Notes: generated by a model not told the origin, from the letters alone. Positions 1 through 8,221 are shown, counted from the first letter of the stretch. The stretch is DNA of 18,448 bases from Spirochaetaceae bacterium (GCA_031275595.1 JAISOO010000117.1:1-18448), one strand, 5' to 3'. Translations and numbers: made by a program.

Positions 1-198
1 CGGGGTGCCAGTGGATTTTTTCCGGGGGAGCCGTGTTTTTTTGCGGGTCATCCATGGGGGGCCTCCGCAGTTACTATAGGGGAAATGACCGCCTGCGTTC
101 AAGGGCCGGAGCAGGGGGATTTTTTTTCGTACCGCTTAACGATATACGGGACATATTCGGGACAAGGATATTTTTGCTCCGGACCCCGGGCTGCCCCC

Positions 199-227
199 TT
201 GTATTTTTTGGAAAATCTTACTATATT
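199..227 (+). promoter_or_regulatory. putative sigma-70 promoter of the EF-G operon
   Basis: A TTGTAT hexamer at 199-204 and a TATATT hexamer at 222-227 are separated by 17 bp, in an AT-rich patch of otherwise GC-rich sequence. Transcription would start near 234, giving a leader of about 50 nt before the preferred EF-G start. The -10 box matches consensus at 5 of 6 positions and the -35 at 3 of 6. Nothing else recognisable was seen in bases 1-198. Confidence 0.4.
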
Positions 228-282
228 ACAGCAATTATAAGCGTTTTTTATCATTTTTTCCATGAGTGAGGTAATAAAACAA

Positions 283-2379
283 ATGGGCATCGATATTACG
301 AAGATGCGGAACATTGGGATCAGCGCGCATATAGATTCAGGGAAAACGACCCTTTCAGAACGGATTCTCTTTTACAGCAACAAGATCCATGCCATCCACG
401 AGGTCCGGGGCAAGGACGGGGTGGGAGCGACCATGGACCACATGGAGCTTGAGCGGGAACGGGGCATCACGATCCAGTCCGCGGCGACCCAGGTTGAATG
501 GAAGGACCATACCATCAACCTCATCGATACCCCCGGCCACGTGGACTTCACCATCGAGGTGGAGCGGTCCCTGCGGGTGCTGGACGGGGCCATCCTGGTC
601 CTCTGCGCCGTGGGAGGGGTTCAGTCCCAGTCCATTACGGTGGACCGGCAGCTTAAACGCTACCATGTGCCCCGGATCGCCTTTATCAACAAATGCGACC
701 GTACCGGGGCCAATCCCTTTAAGGTCAGGCTCCAGCTCCGGGAAAAATTGGGGCTGAACGCGGTACTCATCCAGATCCCTATCGGTTTGGAGGATAAACT
801 TGAGGGCATGGTGGATCTTGTCGCCATGAAGGCCGTGTATTTTGACGGAGACCAGGGGGAAACGATCCGGTACGCGGAGATCCCCCCCCATCTCAAGGGG
901 GACGCGGAAAAATACCGGGAAGAGCTCATTGACGCGGTCTCCATGTACTCCGACGAACTGGCCGAGCTTTACCTGGCCGGGGAAGCCATTCCCGAAGACC
1001 TGATCCGCCGCGCGATCCGAGCGGGAACCCTGGCGGAATCCTTTGTGCCGGTGATGATTGGTTCGGCCTATAAAAACAAGGGGATACAACTGCTCCTGGA
1101 CGGGGTCAACCACTACCTCCCCAATCCCACGGAGGTAAAAAATTACGCCCTGGATCTGGACCGCCAGGAGGAGCGGCGGGAGCTTTCGGCGGACGCCAAG
1201 AGCCCCACCGTGGCCCTGGGCTTCAAGCTGGAGGACGGCCAATACGGCCAGCTTACCTATGTCCGGATATACCAGGGGGCCCTTAAAAAGGGGGATGAGC
1301 TTACCAATACCCGGGCCCGGAAGAAATTCAAGGTGGGGCGCCTGGTCAGGATGCATTCCGACAGCATGGAAGACATCAACGAGGGGGTGCCCGGGGACAT
1401 CGTCGCCCTTTTTGGGATAGACTGCGCCTCCGGGGATACCTTCTGCGGGGGCGGCCTTAACTATGCCATGTCTTCCATGTACGTTCCCGAACCGGTCATC
1501 TCCCTGGCCATTACCCCCCGGGATAAGAAATCCGCGGACCAGATGGCCAAGGCCCTGAACCGTTTCACCAAGGAAGACCCCACCTTCCGGACCTATGTGG
1601 ACAGCGAATCCAACCAGACCATCATCCAGGGCATGGGGGAACTCCACCTGGAGGTGTACATTGAGCGGATGCGCCGGGAATATAAGTCCGAGGTGGATAC
1701 GGGGATGCCCCAGGTCGCCTACCGGGAGACTATCACCGCCCGGGCGGAATTCAACTATACCCACAAAAAACAAACCGGCGGCGCGGGCCAATACGGCCGG
1801 GTGGCGGGTTTTATGGAACCGGTGGAGGGGAAGGACTACGAGTTTGTGGACAATATCAAGGGAGGGGTCATTCCCAACGACTTTATCCCCAGCTGCGACA
1901 AGGGCTTCCGGGAAGCCGCGAAGCGGGGGAGCCTTATCGGGTTTCCCATTGTCAACATCCGCTGTGTTATCAACGACGGTCAGTACCACCCGGTGGACTC
2001 CTCGGACATCGCCTTCCAGATGGCCGCTATCGGCGCGTTTCGGGAAGCCTACGGCAAGGCAAAGCCCTGTATCCTGGAACCCATCATGAAGGTTACCGTG
2101 GAGGGGCCCACGGAATTTCAGGGAAACATATTCGCCTCGATCAACCAGCGCCGGGGCATAATATCCGCCTCCACCGAAGACGGGGTCTTTTCCCGGGTCG
2201 AGGCGGAGGTCCCCCTGAGTGAAATGTTCGGGTACTCCACGGTACTTCGGTCCTTGACCCAGGGTAAAGCCGAGTTTACCATGGAATTTGAAAAATACGG
2301 AAAGGTTCCAGCGAGTATTTCCGAGGCCCTTATCAAGGGGTATGAAGAAAAACGCAAGAAGGACGCCGGGCGTTCTTAA
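283..2379 (+). CDS. fusA: elongation factor G, spirochaete/mitochondrial EFG1-like type
   Basis: Translational GTPase that drives tRNA-mRNA translocation on the ribosome. The GTPase motifs are all visible: G1 AHIDSGKTT (residues 15-23), G2 RGIT (60-63), G3 DTPGHVDF (82-89) and G4 NKCD (136-139). A domain IV segment [13 protein letters not shown] lies near residue 500. The length of about 698 residues is normal. AHIDSGKTT (Ser in place of the usual Ala-Gly) and [16 protein letters not shown] are characteristic of mitochondrial EFG1 and of the spdEFG1 subgroup described for spirochaetes, planctomycetes and some deltaproteobacteria; in organisms with both, spdEFG1 is the translocase and spdEFG2 the recycling factor. 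Assignment to that subgroup is by motif recognition only. The start at 283 is preferred because GTGAGG lies 11 nt upstream, whereas the in-frame ATG at 262 has no Shine-Dalgarno; the extra seven residues cannot be excluded. It is followed after 27 bp by an ATPase gene, probably cotranscribed. Confidence 0.93.
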   Translation: MGIDITKMRNIGISAHIDSGKTTLSERILFYSNKIHAIHEVRGKDGVGATMDHMELERERGITIQSAATQVEWKDHTINLIDTPGHVDFTIEVERSLRVLDGAILVLCAVGGVQSQSITVDRQLKRYHVPRIAFINKCDRTGANPFKVRLQLREKLGLNAVLIQIPIGLEDKLEGMVDLVAMKAVYFDGDQGETIRYAEIPPHLKGDAEKYREELIDAVSMYSDELAELYLAGEAIPEDLIRRAIRAGTLAESFVPVMIGSAYKNKGIQLLLDGVNHYLPNPTEVKNYALDLDRQEERRELSADAKSPTVALGFKLEDGQYGQLTYVRIYQGALKKGDELTNTRARKKFKVGRLVRMHSDSMEDINEGVPGDIVALFGIDCASGDTFCGGGLNYAMSSMYVPEPVISLAITPRDKKSADQMAKALNRFTKEDPTFRTYVDSESNQTIIQGMGELHLEVYIERMRREYKSEVDTGMPQVAYRETITARAEFNYTHKKQTGGAGQYGRVAGFMEPVEGKDYEFVDNIKGGVIPNDFIPSCDKGFREAAKRGSLIGFPIVNIRCVINDGQYHPVDSSDIAFQMAAIGAFREAYGKAKPCILEPIMKVTVEGPTEFQGNIFASINQRRGIISASTEDGVFSRVEAEVPLSEMFGYSTVLRSLTQGKAEFTMEFEKYGKVPASISEALIKGYEEKRKKDAGRS

Positions 2380-2406
2380 AACATCCGAGGGATAAAAGGT
2401 GAAGTT

Positions 2407-3111
2407 ATGGTCAAGCAGGAATTAATTTCGCGCAGTCCGGTGCGCATCTTTGAGCGGTCCATCCACGGAGGGCTTAAGCCGGGAGAGGTGGGGATTATCG
2501 CTTCCCAAAGCGGTATCGGTAAAACTTCGGTACTGGTTCAGATCGCCCTGGACAAGTTGCTGCAGGCGAAAAAGGTCATCCACGTATCCTTTACCCAACA
2601 TACCGATTATGTGCTGGCCTGGTACGAGGATATCTTTAACGAATTTATCAAAAAAAAGAACCTGGAAAATACCGGGGATATCAAGAGCGAGCTGGTCAGA
2701 AACCGGGTGTTGATGAATTTCAGCCAGGACGGGGTAACCGGCGGCCAGATCATCCGGAGCCTCAAGGCCATGATCGTGGAAGGGGGGTTTAAAGCGGATG
2801 CCCTCATCGTGGACGGCATAGATTTCAGCCGTATTAACGGGGAACGGATCGCCGGGGTCAAGGAGTTCGCCCGGGAAACCGGACTTTCCGTGTGGTACAG
2901 CTGCACCGTCAAGGGAGCCCTGCCCCATTACGACAAGCGAAATATACCCCTGGTGATTAAGGATTATGTGGACCTTATCGACGTGGTCATCGTCCTGGAA
3001 CCAAAGCCGGATCATATTGAATTGACCGCCGCCAAGGACCGGAACGTCTTTAACCCCGAGCACATGGCCCTGCGGCTGGACCCCAAGACCATGCTGATAT
3101 TGGAATCGTAA
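2407..3111 (+). CDS. small RecA/KaiC-like P-loop ATPase, function unknown
   Basis: A 234-residue single-domain protein. It has a Walker A-like loop ASQSGIGKTS (32-41), in which the first Gly of GxxxxGKT is replaced by Ala, and a Walker B-like strand DALIVDGIDF (131-140). The opening (a short N-terminal stretch, then GGLKPGEVGIIASQSG) resembles the RecA/DnaB/KaiC ATPase core, where the GGL-x-PGE turn precedes the P-loop. No second ATPase domain, zinc site, DNA-binding domain or signal peptide is visible, so a cytoplasmic soluble protein is expected. The start is supported by AAAGGTGA just upstream of the ATG. It lies 27 bp after the EF-G gene and is likely cotranscribed, so a role linked to translation or ribosomes is possible, but that is guilt by association only. 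It ends 11 bp from the convergent hflX. Confidence 0.8.
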   Translation: MVKQELISRSPVRIFERSIHGGLKPGEVGIIASQSGIGKTSVLVQIALDKLLQAKKVIHVSFTQHTDYVLAWYEDIFNEFIKKKNLENTGDIKSELVRNRVLMNFSQDGVTGGQIIRSLKAMIVEGGFKADALIVDGIDFSRINGERIAGVKEFARETGLSVWYSCTVKGALPHYDKRNIPLVIKDYVDLIDVVIVLEPKPDHIELTAAKDRNVFNPEHMALRLDPKTMLILES

Positions 3112-3130
3112 AAAAGCGGCCTTCAGGGCC
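3110..3130 (-). terminator. compact intrinsic terminator overlapping the hflX stop
   Basis: Read on the minus strand, GGCC-CTGAA-GGCC (3130 to 3118) forms a short GC stem whose loop contains most of the hflX stop codon. It is followed by GC and six T (3115-3110), which enter the stop codon of the convergent ATPase gene. The stem is only 4 bp, so efficiency is uncertain. No U-tract follows it in the plus direction. Confidence 0.4.
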
Positions 3131-4397
3131 CCTGCGGCGGCAGGGTAAAGTCCCGTAATTTTTCCAAAAGCGGCCCCCCCACCCGGGCTTCCATCTCGAT
3201 ACCGGCGTCTTCATATTTTTCCGAAAGTACCCGGCCGTCCCGGTGAAGCAGGGCCGCCAGATCGTAGCGGTCCCGGGGAAAACGGAACCGGGAGACGGAA
3301 CCGGATACCAAGAGCCGCAGCCGCCGGGTAAGTTCTTCCAGGCCCTGGCCGGTCCGGGCGGAAACCGGAACCCCGCCGGCATACCGCTCCGGGAGCCGCG
3401 TACCGGCGGGATCCGCCCGGTCGATCTTGTTCAGGGCCGTTATCATGGGTTTTTTGTCCGCCCCCAGGTCCCGGAGGACCTCCATGGTGGTGTCAAAATA
3501 GTGTTCGGCGTCGGGATCGGAGACATCCACCACATGGATAAGCAGGTCCGCCAGGGCCGCTTCTTCCAGGGTGGCCCGAAAGGCGTCCACCAGATTATGG
3601 GGAAGCCGGCGGATAAAGCCCACGGTATCGATCAGCATGACGGGCTGCCCCTTGCCCGGCAGCCGCCGGGCCGTCGGGTCCAGGGTGGCAAAGAGCTTGT
3701 CCTCCGCCAAAACGCCGGCCCCGGTCAGGGCGTTAAGGAGGGAGGATTTCCCCGAATTGGTGTACCCCACCAGGGCGCAGGAGAAAAGAGTTTTCCCCCG
3801 CTTTTTCCGCTGCACCCCCCGGTGCTTGCGGACCTCCTCCAGTTCCTCCCGGAGCTTGTGGATCCGCCCCTCAATGATACGCCGGTCGGTCTCGAACCGG
3901 GTTTCCCCGGCGCCCCTGGTCCCGTAACTCCCCCCCCGCTGCCGGGACAGGTCGATGTACCGGTGGTTCAGCCGGGGCAGGGCATAGGAAAGCTCCGCCA
4001 ATTCCACCTGGAGGGCGGCTTCTTTTGTTTTCGCCCGCTCCGCGAAGATCCGGATGATAAGCTCCTGCCGGTCTATCACGGGGATCCCCGCGAGGGCTTC
4101 CCAATTCCGCTGCTGGGAAGGGCTGGGTTCCCAGTCCAGGATCAGGCAATCCGCCCCCAGGGCCCCGGCCTTTTCCCCAAGTTCCCGGGCTTTTCCCGTA
4201 CCCGTCCCAAACCGGGACCGGGGCTCCCGGAGGCGGACCGTCTCCTGGGCGGCGATTTCCACCCCCAGGGATTCGGCCAGGCCCCGGAATTCCCCGGACC
4301 GGGATTCCGCCTCCCGGTCCGGGGTCCCTTCCTCCCGCATGGTGATTAAAAATGCCCGCTTCGGTTTTTCCGTGGTGTCGCAGCGTAGTGTTTTCAT
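3123..4397 (-). CDS. hflX: HflX-type ribosome-associated GTPase
   Basis: GTPase of the HflX family, which binds the 50S subunit and splits stalled ribosomes under stress. The N-terminal HflX domain shows the glycine-rich FGTGTGKARELGE and the conserved SPSQQRNWE, followed by the linker motif GxGETxFExDRR near residue 162-174. The G domain has GYTNSGKSSLLNAL (from about 211), DTVGFIRRLPH (257 onward) and NKID (323-326). The product is 424 residues, typical of the family, with a C-terminal domain ending at 3123. The frame is open 16 codons further upstream to 4445, but that extension is translated from a palindromic repeat, so the ATG at 4397 is preferred. Its likely Shine-Dalgarno GGAAGG lies in the 3' arm of that repeat's stem-loop. 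It is convergent with the EF-G/ATPase pair, which also concerns ribosome function, so the neighbourhood is loosely translation-related. Confidence 0.93.
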   Translation of the reverse strand: MKTLRCDTTEKPKRAFLITMREEGTPDREAESRSGEFRGLAESLGVEIAAQETVRLREPRSRFGTGTGKARELGEKAGALGADCLILDWEPSPSQQRNWEALAGIPVIDRQELIIRIFAERAKTKEAALQVELAELSYALPRLNHRYIDLSRQRGGSYGTRGAGETRFETDRRIIEGRIHKLREELEEVRKHRGVQRKKRGKTLFSCALVGYTNSGKSSLLNALTGAGVLAEDKLFATLDPTARRLPGKGQPVMLIDTVGFIRRLPHNLVDAFRATLEEAALADLLIHVVDVSDPDAEHYFDTTMEVLRDLGADKKPMITALNKIDRADPAGTRLPERYAGGVPVSARTGQGLEELTRRLRLLVSGSVSRFRFPRDRYDLAALLHRDGRVLSEKYEDAGIEMEARVGGPLLEKLRDFTLPPQGP

Positions 4398-4404
4398 ATA
4401 AAAA

Positions 4405-4443
4405 GAGCCTTCCACAAACCTAACCGGGTTTGGTAAAAGGCTC
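4405..4443 (-). repeat. solo copy of repeat stem-loop 1 in the hflX leader
   Basis: A 39-bp imperfect palindrome with arms beginning GAGCCTT and ending AAGGCTC and the central core AACCCGGTT. Read on the minus strand it matches stem-loop 1 of the full repeat at 16637-16675 at about 34 of 39 positions, including an off-palindrome GTGG in the 3' arm. It is inverted relative to the other copies. Stem-loops 2 and 3 are absent; the hflX start codon lies where stem-loop 2 would begin. Confidence 0.75.
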
Positions 4444-4530
4444 AAGGGGGCTGTTCGGCAGCCTCGGCCTCCGGGCCGGTCCGGTGATTTTTCAAAGCGG
4501 CCTGCCCCGCCGGGATTTTGGGGCTCCCGG

Positions 4531-4644
4531 GCATTTCCTAAAACCCGGTTGGTTTTAGGAAATGCTCTTGAAAAAGCGGTCTAAAGCCCGCTTTTTCCCA
4601 TAAATCCAAGGCTGCTTTCCCAAAAACTGAAGTTTTGGGAAAGC
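4531..4644 (+). repeat. composite three-stem-loop repeat, full copy 1
   Basis: Stem-loop 1 at 4531-4565 has a perfect 15-bp stem and loop CGGTT. Stem-loop 2 at 4570-4597 has GAAAAAGCGG pairing with CCGCTTTTTC and an 8-nt loop. A linker with ATAAATCCAAGG follows, then stem-loop 3 at 4614-4644, with GCTTTCCCAAAA pairing with TTTTGGGAAAGC around ACTGAAG. Order, spacing and linker are shared with the copies at 16637 and 18331. Base changes in stem-loop 1 are compensated on both arms, as expected for selection on, or copying through, a folded form. Confidence 0.9.
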
Positions 4645-4757
4645 TTCTCCCTATAGCAAAAAAAAACTTTTTGGTTCATACTTATCAGTAATCGGCAGTA
4701 TTGGCCGGTATCTTTAGCTTTTTTTTCAAAAAAAGCGGTTTCACCCGATGGGACGTT

Positions 4758-4785
4758 TTGAAACAGCGGCGCTTAGTTATATATT
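4758..4785 (+). promoter_or_regulatory. putative promoter of the two-TM membrane-protein gene
   Basis: TTGAAA at 4758-4763 is followed after 16 bp by TATATT (4780-4785), or after 18 bp by the overlapping TATTAT (4782-4787). It lies about 60 bp before the GTG start, in the AT-rich part of the intergenic region. Confidence 0.5.
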
Positions 4786-4844
4786 ATCATAAGAGGCCGT
4801 TTATCAAAGCCGCCGGGTTTTGGAACCGCCCATAGGATCGAAGG

Positions 4845-6941
4845 GTGACGATATCCCAAAAGGCGTCTTTAAGCCTGCTTATCGCTGTTATTCTCTCCGC
4901 CGCCTTTACCGTGGCGGCCTATACCGGGCTTTTTGAACTGGTAGAGGCCCGGTTTTATAATCCCTCCATAGCCCGGGCTTTGGCCCATGAAATTACCGGA
5001 GACGCCGAAGCGGTCCAGAATTTTTTGGCCGAGCTGCAGGGCCGCTTTTTTGCGACCCTGGAAAACGAGGCGGTCCGGCGGAGCTTCCTCCCCCAGCAGG
5101 CGGCGGAAGACATCTTTGAACGGACCAGGATCTTCGGCCGCCTCACGGAGTCCCAGCGGGGGCTCCAGTCGGTACGGTTCGTGGATTCCGGCGGGGTCAG
5201 GCTCCACTATTCCACCAATCCCCAGGACATCCGGCAGCAGGACCAGGACTCCGTAACCTACCGGAACTACCATGACATACCGGGGTTTATCCCCTATGAC
5301 CGGGTGGAGATTTCCGACCGGGGGCTGCCCAAACTGACGGTGGATGACGAAGGGAACCGGATTATTTTTTCCCTGCCCTTTTACGATTCCTACCACGTGC
5401 ATCGGGGGACGGCCCTTTTTTCCCTTTCCGCCCGGGTCATAACGGAGCGGCTCGTCAGTTTGGGGCGGCTCAAGCTGGGGGAAGATGTTTCCCTGCTTTC
5501 GGCGCCCCCGGGCATGGTTACCGGGCTTCCCTATGGAAGCGGCCATACCCTGCTCCCCCTGGTCGCCTCCGTCTGGAGCGAGGGGCTTTTTAGCCCGGCC
5601 ACCCTCAGTTCCGCGGATTCCGGGGCCTCCCTGGTCTTGCTCTCGGATCAGACCAACCAGGGCTTCCATATCGGGCGGGTTGTGGACCAGGCCCTCTTTT
5701 TGTTTCCCCCGGTGATGAAGATCATCCTGCTGGCATCCTTCTTTATCACCGCCTATCTCTCCGTTTTTCTGCTCTTTAACCTGCGGCAGGACCCCATCAC
5801 CGTGGTTCAAAACCGGCTTAAACGGCTCCAGATTAGCCTGATTGAGGAGTATTACGAGCGCAAGGGGGATATTGATTGGGGGCATTGGAAGCAGGATCTG
5901 GAGCGCCGCCGTGAAGAGGTCCGGCGGGAATTAAAGCGGGGCATCAAGCTGGTGCCCGGCAGGCGGGAAGCGGAGGAGGTCGATTTTCTTATCGATAAAT
6001 CCTGGGATGAATTACTCGCGGTCATCGGGGGCCGGGAGGAGCAGACCCGCTCGGATATCCTTGACGAAGGCAGGCTCCGGAATATTATCACCCAGGTTCT
6101 GGCTGCCGCCGGGGGAGCCCGGGGGATTCCGGCGGCAGCCCTTCCCCATTCCGCCGCCGCGGTTCCCGTGCGGGGCCCGGTCTTCCGGAAACCCGGGGTT
6201 CAGGAAAAGCGGGCGGCTTCCGGCGATAGAGACGAGGCAAAGGACGGGGTTGAGCGAACAATTCCCCGGAAGGAGATAAGGCGTATGGATGATCATGAAT
6301 CCGGTGAATTTGAGGAGTTGGAAGAACTGGAAGAATTGGAAGAATTGGAGGAGCTTGAGGAACTCGGTTCCGCGGAGCCCGCGGCGGAGGAATTTTCTTC
6401 CCCCCTCCCGGGAGAGGTCCCCCGGAACATCGATGAGCTGGCCAGCGAAATTGAGTTCGGGCCTGTTTCTGTTCCCGAGAACGAGGCCGAGACCGCCCAG
6501 GGGGACGAAGATTTGCATCCGAATCTTGAAATCGTTTCGCCCTTTGCGTCCATGCGGTCTGATTTTTCCGGCTCCGGTCAGGGCGGGTCCCCGCCGAAAC
6601 CGGGGGAATCCCCCCCCGAAGGCGGAAAAAAAAAACTGAGCCCTCGTGAGGAAGGCCGGCTGGAAGATCTGCCCACGGATTACCGGTATACCTATTTCTC
6701 CCGGCCTTTTTTGCTGGAAAGCGCCTGCGCCCCCGAAGTATTGGAGGCCGCGGGAGAAGAACCGGAGTTCCTGGAACTGATCGACCTGGCCGCGGAAGAG
6801 CCCGGAGAGGAAAAGGTGGTGGAAGAACGGAACGGGATCCTATACATACCGGATCGTATCCTGAATCCCCGGTTCGATACGGAAAAAAAACAAGACCCCC
6901 GCTTTAAAAATCTCTTGGATTCTATTGTTTCAAAAAAATAA
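4845..6941 (+). CDS. two-TM membrane protein with large extracytoplasmic domain and acidic EEL-repeat region, unrecognised
   Basis: I do not recognise a family. The 698-residue product has a transmembrane segment at about 8-29, an extracytoplasmic region of about 260 residues, and a second transmembrane segment at about 289-312 (IILLASFFITAYLSVFLLF). This is the topology of a Cache-type sensor. The cytoplasmic part starts with a charged, probably coiled-coil helix (about 322-366) and contains EEVDFLIDKSWDELLAVIGG. It then runs through low-complexity Pro/Gly/Glu-rich sequence with six tandem Glu-Glu-Leu units (490-507) and ends in a short ordered-looking tail with ILYIPDRILNPRFD. No HAMP, kinase, GGDEF, phosphatase or MCP output domain is visible. 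It may signal by protein contact or be a structural envelope protein. The start is GTG at 4845 with a weak AGGA-type site upstream. It is monocistronic and convergent with the peptidase gene. Confidence 0.8.
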   Translation: MTISQKASLSLLIAVILSAAFTVAAYTGLFELVEARFYNPSIARALAHEITGDAEAVQNFLAELQGRFFATLENEAVRRSFLPQQAAEDIFERTRIFGRLTESQRGLQSVRFVDSGGVRLHYSTNPQDIRQQDQDSVTYRNYHDIPGFIPYDRVEISDRGLPKLTVDDEGNRIIFSLPFYDSYHVHRGTALFSLSARVITERLVSLGRLKLGEDVSLLSAPPGMVTGLPYGSGHTLLPLVASVWSEGLFSPATLSSADSGASLVLLSDQTNQGFHIGRVVDQALFLFPPVMKIILLASFFITAYLSVFLLFNLRQDPITVVQNRLKRLQISLIEEYYERKGDIDWGHWKQDLERRREEVRRELKRGIKLVPGRREAEEVDFLIDKSWDELLAVIGGREEQTRSDILDEGRLRNIITQVLAAAGGARGIPAAALPHSAAAVPVRGPVFRKPGVQEKRAASGDRDEAKDGVERTIPRKEIRRMDDHESGEFEELEELEELEELEELEELGSAEPAAEEFSSPLPGEVPRNIDELASEIEFGPVSVPENEAETAQGDEDLHPNLEIVSPFASMRSDFSGSGQGGSPPKPGESPPEGGKKKLSPREEGRLEDLPTDYRYTYFSRPFLLESACAPEVLEAAGEEPEFLELIDLAAEEPGEEKVVEERNGILYIPDRILNPRFDTEKKQDPRFKNLLDSIVSKK
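6312..6365 (+). repeat. six tandem 9-bp units encoding Glu-Glu-Leu
   Basis: Six consecutive 9-bp units of the form GAR-GAR-YTN encode (Glu-Glu-Leu)6 at residues 490-507 of the membrane protein. The third and fourth units are identical at the DNA level and the others differ only at synonymous positions. The tract is in frame, so unit gain or loss would change length without a frameshift. Confidence 0.9.
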
Positions 6942-7042
6942 CCCCCCTTACTTTTTCGATAAACAATCAAAAAAAGACCATTTCCCCTTGAACCGAAACC
7001 GCCGGGCCGCGTGAATTCCCCCTGTTCCGGGGCCTGCTCTTT

Positions 7043-7081
7043 GAGGCTTTTCCAAAACCCGGCCGGTTTTGGAAAAGCCTC
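7043..7081. repeat. solo copy of repeat stem-loop 1 between convergent genes
   Basis: A 39-bp palindrome with perfect 17-bp arms (GAGGCTTTTCCAAAACC and its complement) around CGGCC. It matches the length, arm pattern and AAAACCCGG core of stem-loop 1 of the composite repeat, without stem-loops 2 and 3. It overlaps the stop codon of the M23 peptidase by 2 nt and lies about 100 bp after the stop of the convergent membrane-protein gene. No U-tract follows on either strand, so it is not a classical intrinsic terminator, although it could stabilise 3' ends. Confidence 0.8.
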
Positions 7082-8093
7082 ATTTGAGTAAAGCCCGGGG
7101 GTTAATGGTTACGCCGTTTTTATACACCGTAAAATGGAGGTGGGGTCCGGTACTGCGTCCGGTGGAACCTACATCGCCGATCCGCTCCCCGGCCCCGACA
7201 TAGGCCCCGGTTTTTACCCGGATTACGCTCATGTGGCCGTAGAGGGTGCGGTAGCCCCCGTGGTGGGTGATCACCACGTAGTTCCCGTAGGAATCGTCAT
7301 ACCCCGCCGCGGTAACCCTGCCCCCCATGGCCGCCCGTATGGGGGTTCCCGCGGCGGCGCCGATGTCGATCCCAGAGTGAAATTGGCGGACCCCGGTAAA
7401 GGGGCTTGCCCGGTATCCGTAGAGGGAGGTGAGATACCCGTAAACCGGCCACGTAAACAGGTCGCCGTTGATCTCCTGAAGGTCCATCCGGTCAAGCCGG
7501 GCCCCGGGAATGAAAATCCTGGACCCCACGGTGACGGTTTCGGAAAAAAGCTCGTTGACCGTCTTGAGGGTGTCGGCGCCGGTCTGGTATTTTTCCGCGA
7601 GGGCGGCGAGGGTGTCCCCTTTTTTCACCGTATAGAGCAGCCCGTCCTGGTTGGGGATCTTTAAGACCTGCCCTATCTGCAGGAGCCGGCTCTGTTTAAT
7701 TGCATTGTACGAGATCAGGGTGTCCTGATTGAGGCCGAAATTCCGGGCAAGATCGCTGATGGTATCCCCGGGCTTGACCGTATAGGCGGTGTAAAGCAGC
7801 ATCCGGGGCTTGGAAAATTCCATGGGTTCCGGTACGCCGAACACCGCCTCCGCCGACAAGGCGGGAGCGCCGCTGTCAAGGCCGTGGTTTTCAAGGTAGG
7901 ACATACCCCCCATGCCGCTCCCCAGGCCGTAAGCGGCCAGGGAAAGCCGGGAACGGTTTTCCCCCCCCATGCCGGGAACCGGGAGGATGCCTCCAAAAAA
8001 TATATAATAGGCGGTGGTAAAAATTAAAACCAGTCTGAGGATATTCTTTACATAATCCGTTTTATCGTAATTTACCACCATGCATTCTATCAT
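7080..8093 (-). CDS. membrane-anchored LysM/M23 peptidase
   Basis: Probable cell-wall endopeptidase or divisome/envelope factor. From the ATG at 8093 (337 residues) it has an N-terminal transmembrane anchor at about 18-37 (LRLVLIFTTAYYIFFGGIL). Two LysM domains follow, at about 102-147 (TVKPGDTISDLARNFGL) and 153-198 (TVKKGDTLAALAEKY). A C-terminal M23 domain carries HSGID (His239, Asp243), LYGH (His287) and GPHLHF (His318, His320), so the zinc ligands and catalytic His are intact. It should sit in the inner membrane with its catalytic domain in the periplasm. The start is uncertain: AAAGAGG lies only 3 nt before the ATG at 8093, another ATG lies at 8081, and a TTG start at 8120 is possible. 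It lies 128 bp downstream of the nuclease gene on the same strand. Confidence 0.9.
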   Translation of the reverse strand: MIECMVVNYDKTDYVKNILRLVLIFTTAYYIFFGGILPVPGMGGENRSRLSLAAYGLGSGMGGMSYLENHGLDSGAPALSAEAVFGVPEPMEFSKPRMLLYTAYTVKPGDTISDLARNFGLNQDTLISYNAIKQSRLLQIGQVLKIPNQDGLLYTVKKGDTLAALAEKYQTGADTLKTVNELFSETVTVGSRIFIPGARLDRMDLQEINGDLFTWPVYGYLTSLYGYRASPFTGVRQFHSGIDIGAAAGTPIRAAMGGRVTAAGYDDSYGNYVVITHHGGYRTLYGHMSVIRVKTGAYVGAGERIGDVGSTGRSTGPHLHFTVYKNGVTINPRALLK

Positions 8094-8169
8094 AAACCTC
8101 TTTGCGAATCTTGGCAACAAAAAATTTAAAGAAAATGAACGGCCGCCCCGGTTAAATTTTCATCACCTT

Positions 8170-8213
8170 GCCGCCGGCACCTGGCGGAGCCGGTACGACA
8201 GGCTGCCGGCGGC
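8170..8213 (-). terminator. large GC-rich stem-loop between the nuclease and peptidase genes
   Basis: GCCGCCGGCA at 8170-8179 pairs perfectly with TGCCGGCGGC at 8204-8213, with a smaller CCTG/CAGG pairing inside the loop. It starts 9 bp past the stop of the nuclease gene. There is no U-run after it on the minus strand, so it may be a transcript-stabilising or Rho-linked 3' structure rather than an intrinsic terminator. Confidence 0.4.
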
Positions 8214-8221
8214 CCCGCGTC

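Larger units (their letters stand above)
4398..4844. other. 447-bp divergent intergenic region between hflX and the membrane-protein gene
   Basis: No gene was seen here. It holds the solo inverted stem-loop (4405-4443), a GC-rich stretch of about 85 bp with small unremarkable inverted repeats, the full composite repeat (4531-4644), an AT-rich segment with the A/T hairpin GCTTTTTTTTCAAAAAAAGC (4717-4736), and a plausible forward promoter at 4758-4785. No convincing hflX promoter was found on the minus strand. Confidence 0.6.

Noticed and set aside
33..269. 78-codon frame upstream of the EF-G gene
   Set aside because: It overlaps the putative promoter and the EF-G start, has no ribosome-binding site and no recognisable features.
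355..1989. 544-residue open frame on the minus strand
   Set aside because: It lies wholly antisense to the EF-G gene, whose motifs are unambiguous. The translation is a His/Gly/Pro-rich shadow with no domain, typical of GC-rich coding DNA.
3243..4349. 368-residue open frame on the plus strand
   Set aside because: It is antisense to hflX, Pro/Gly-rich and without recognisable motifs.
7043..7081. Intrinsic terminator
   Set aside because: No U-tract follows on either strand, and the sequence matches the repeat family's stem-loop 1.
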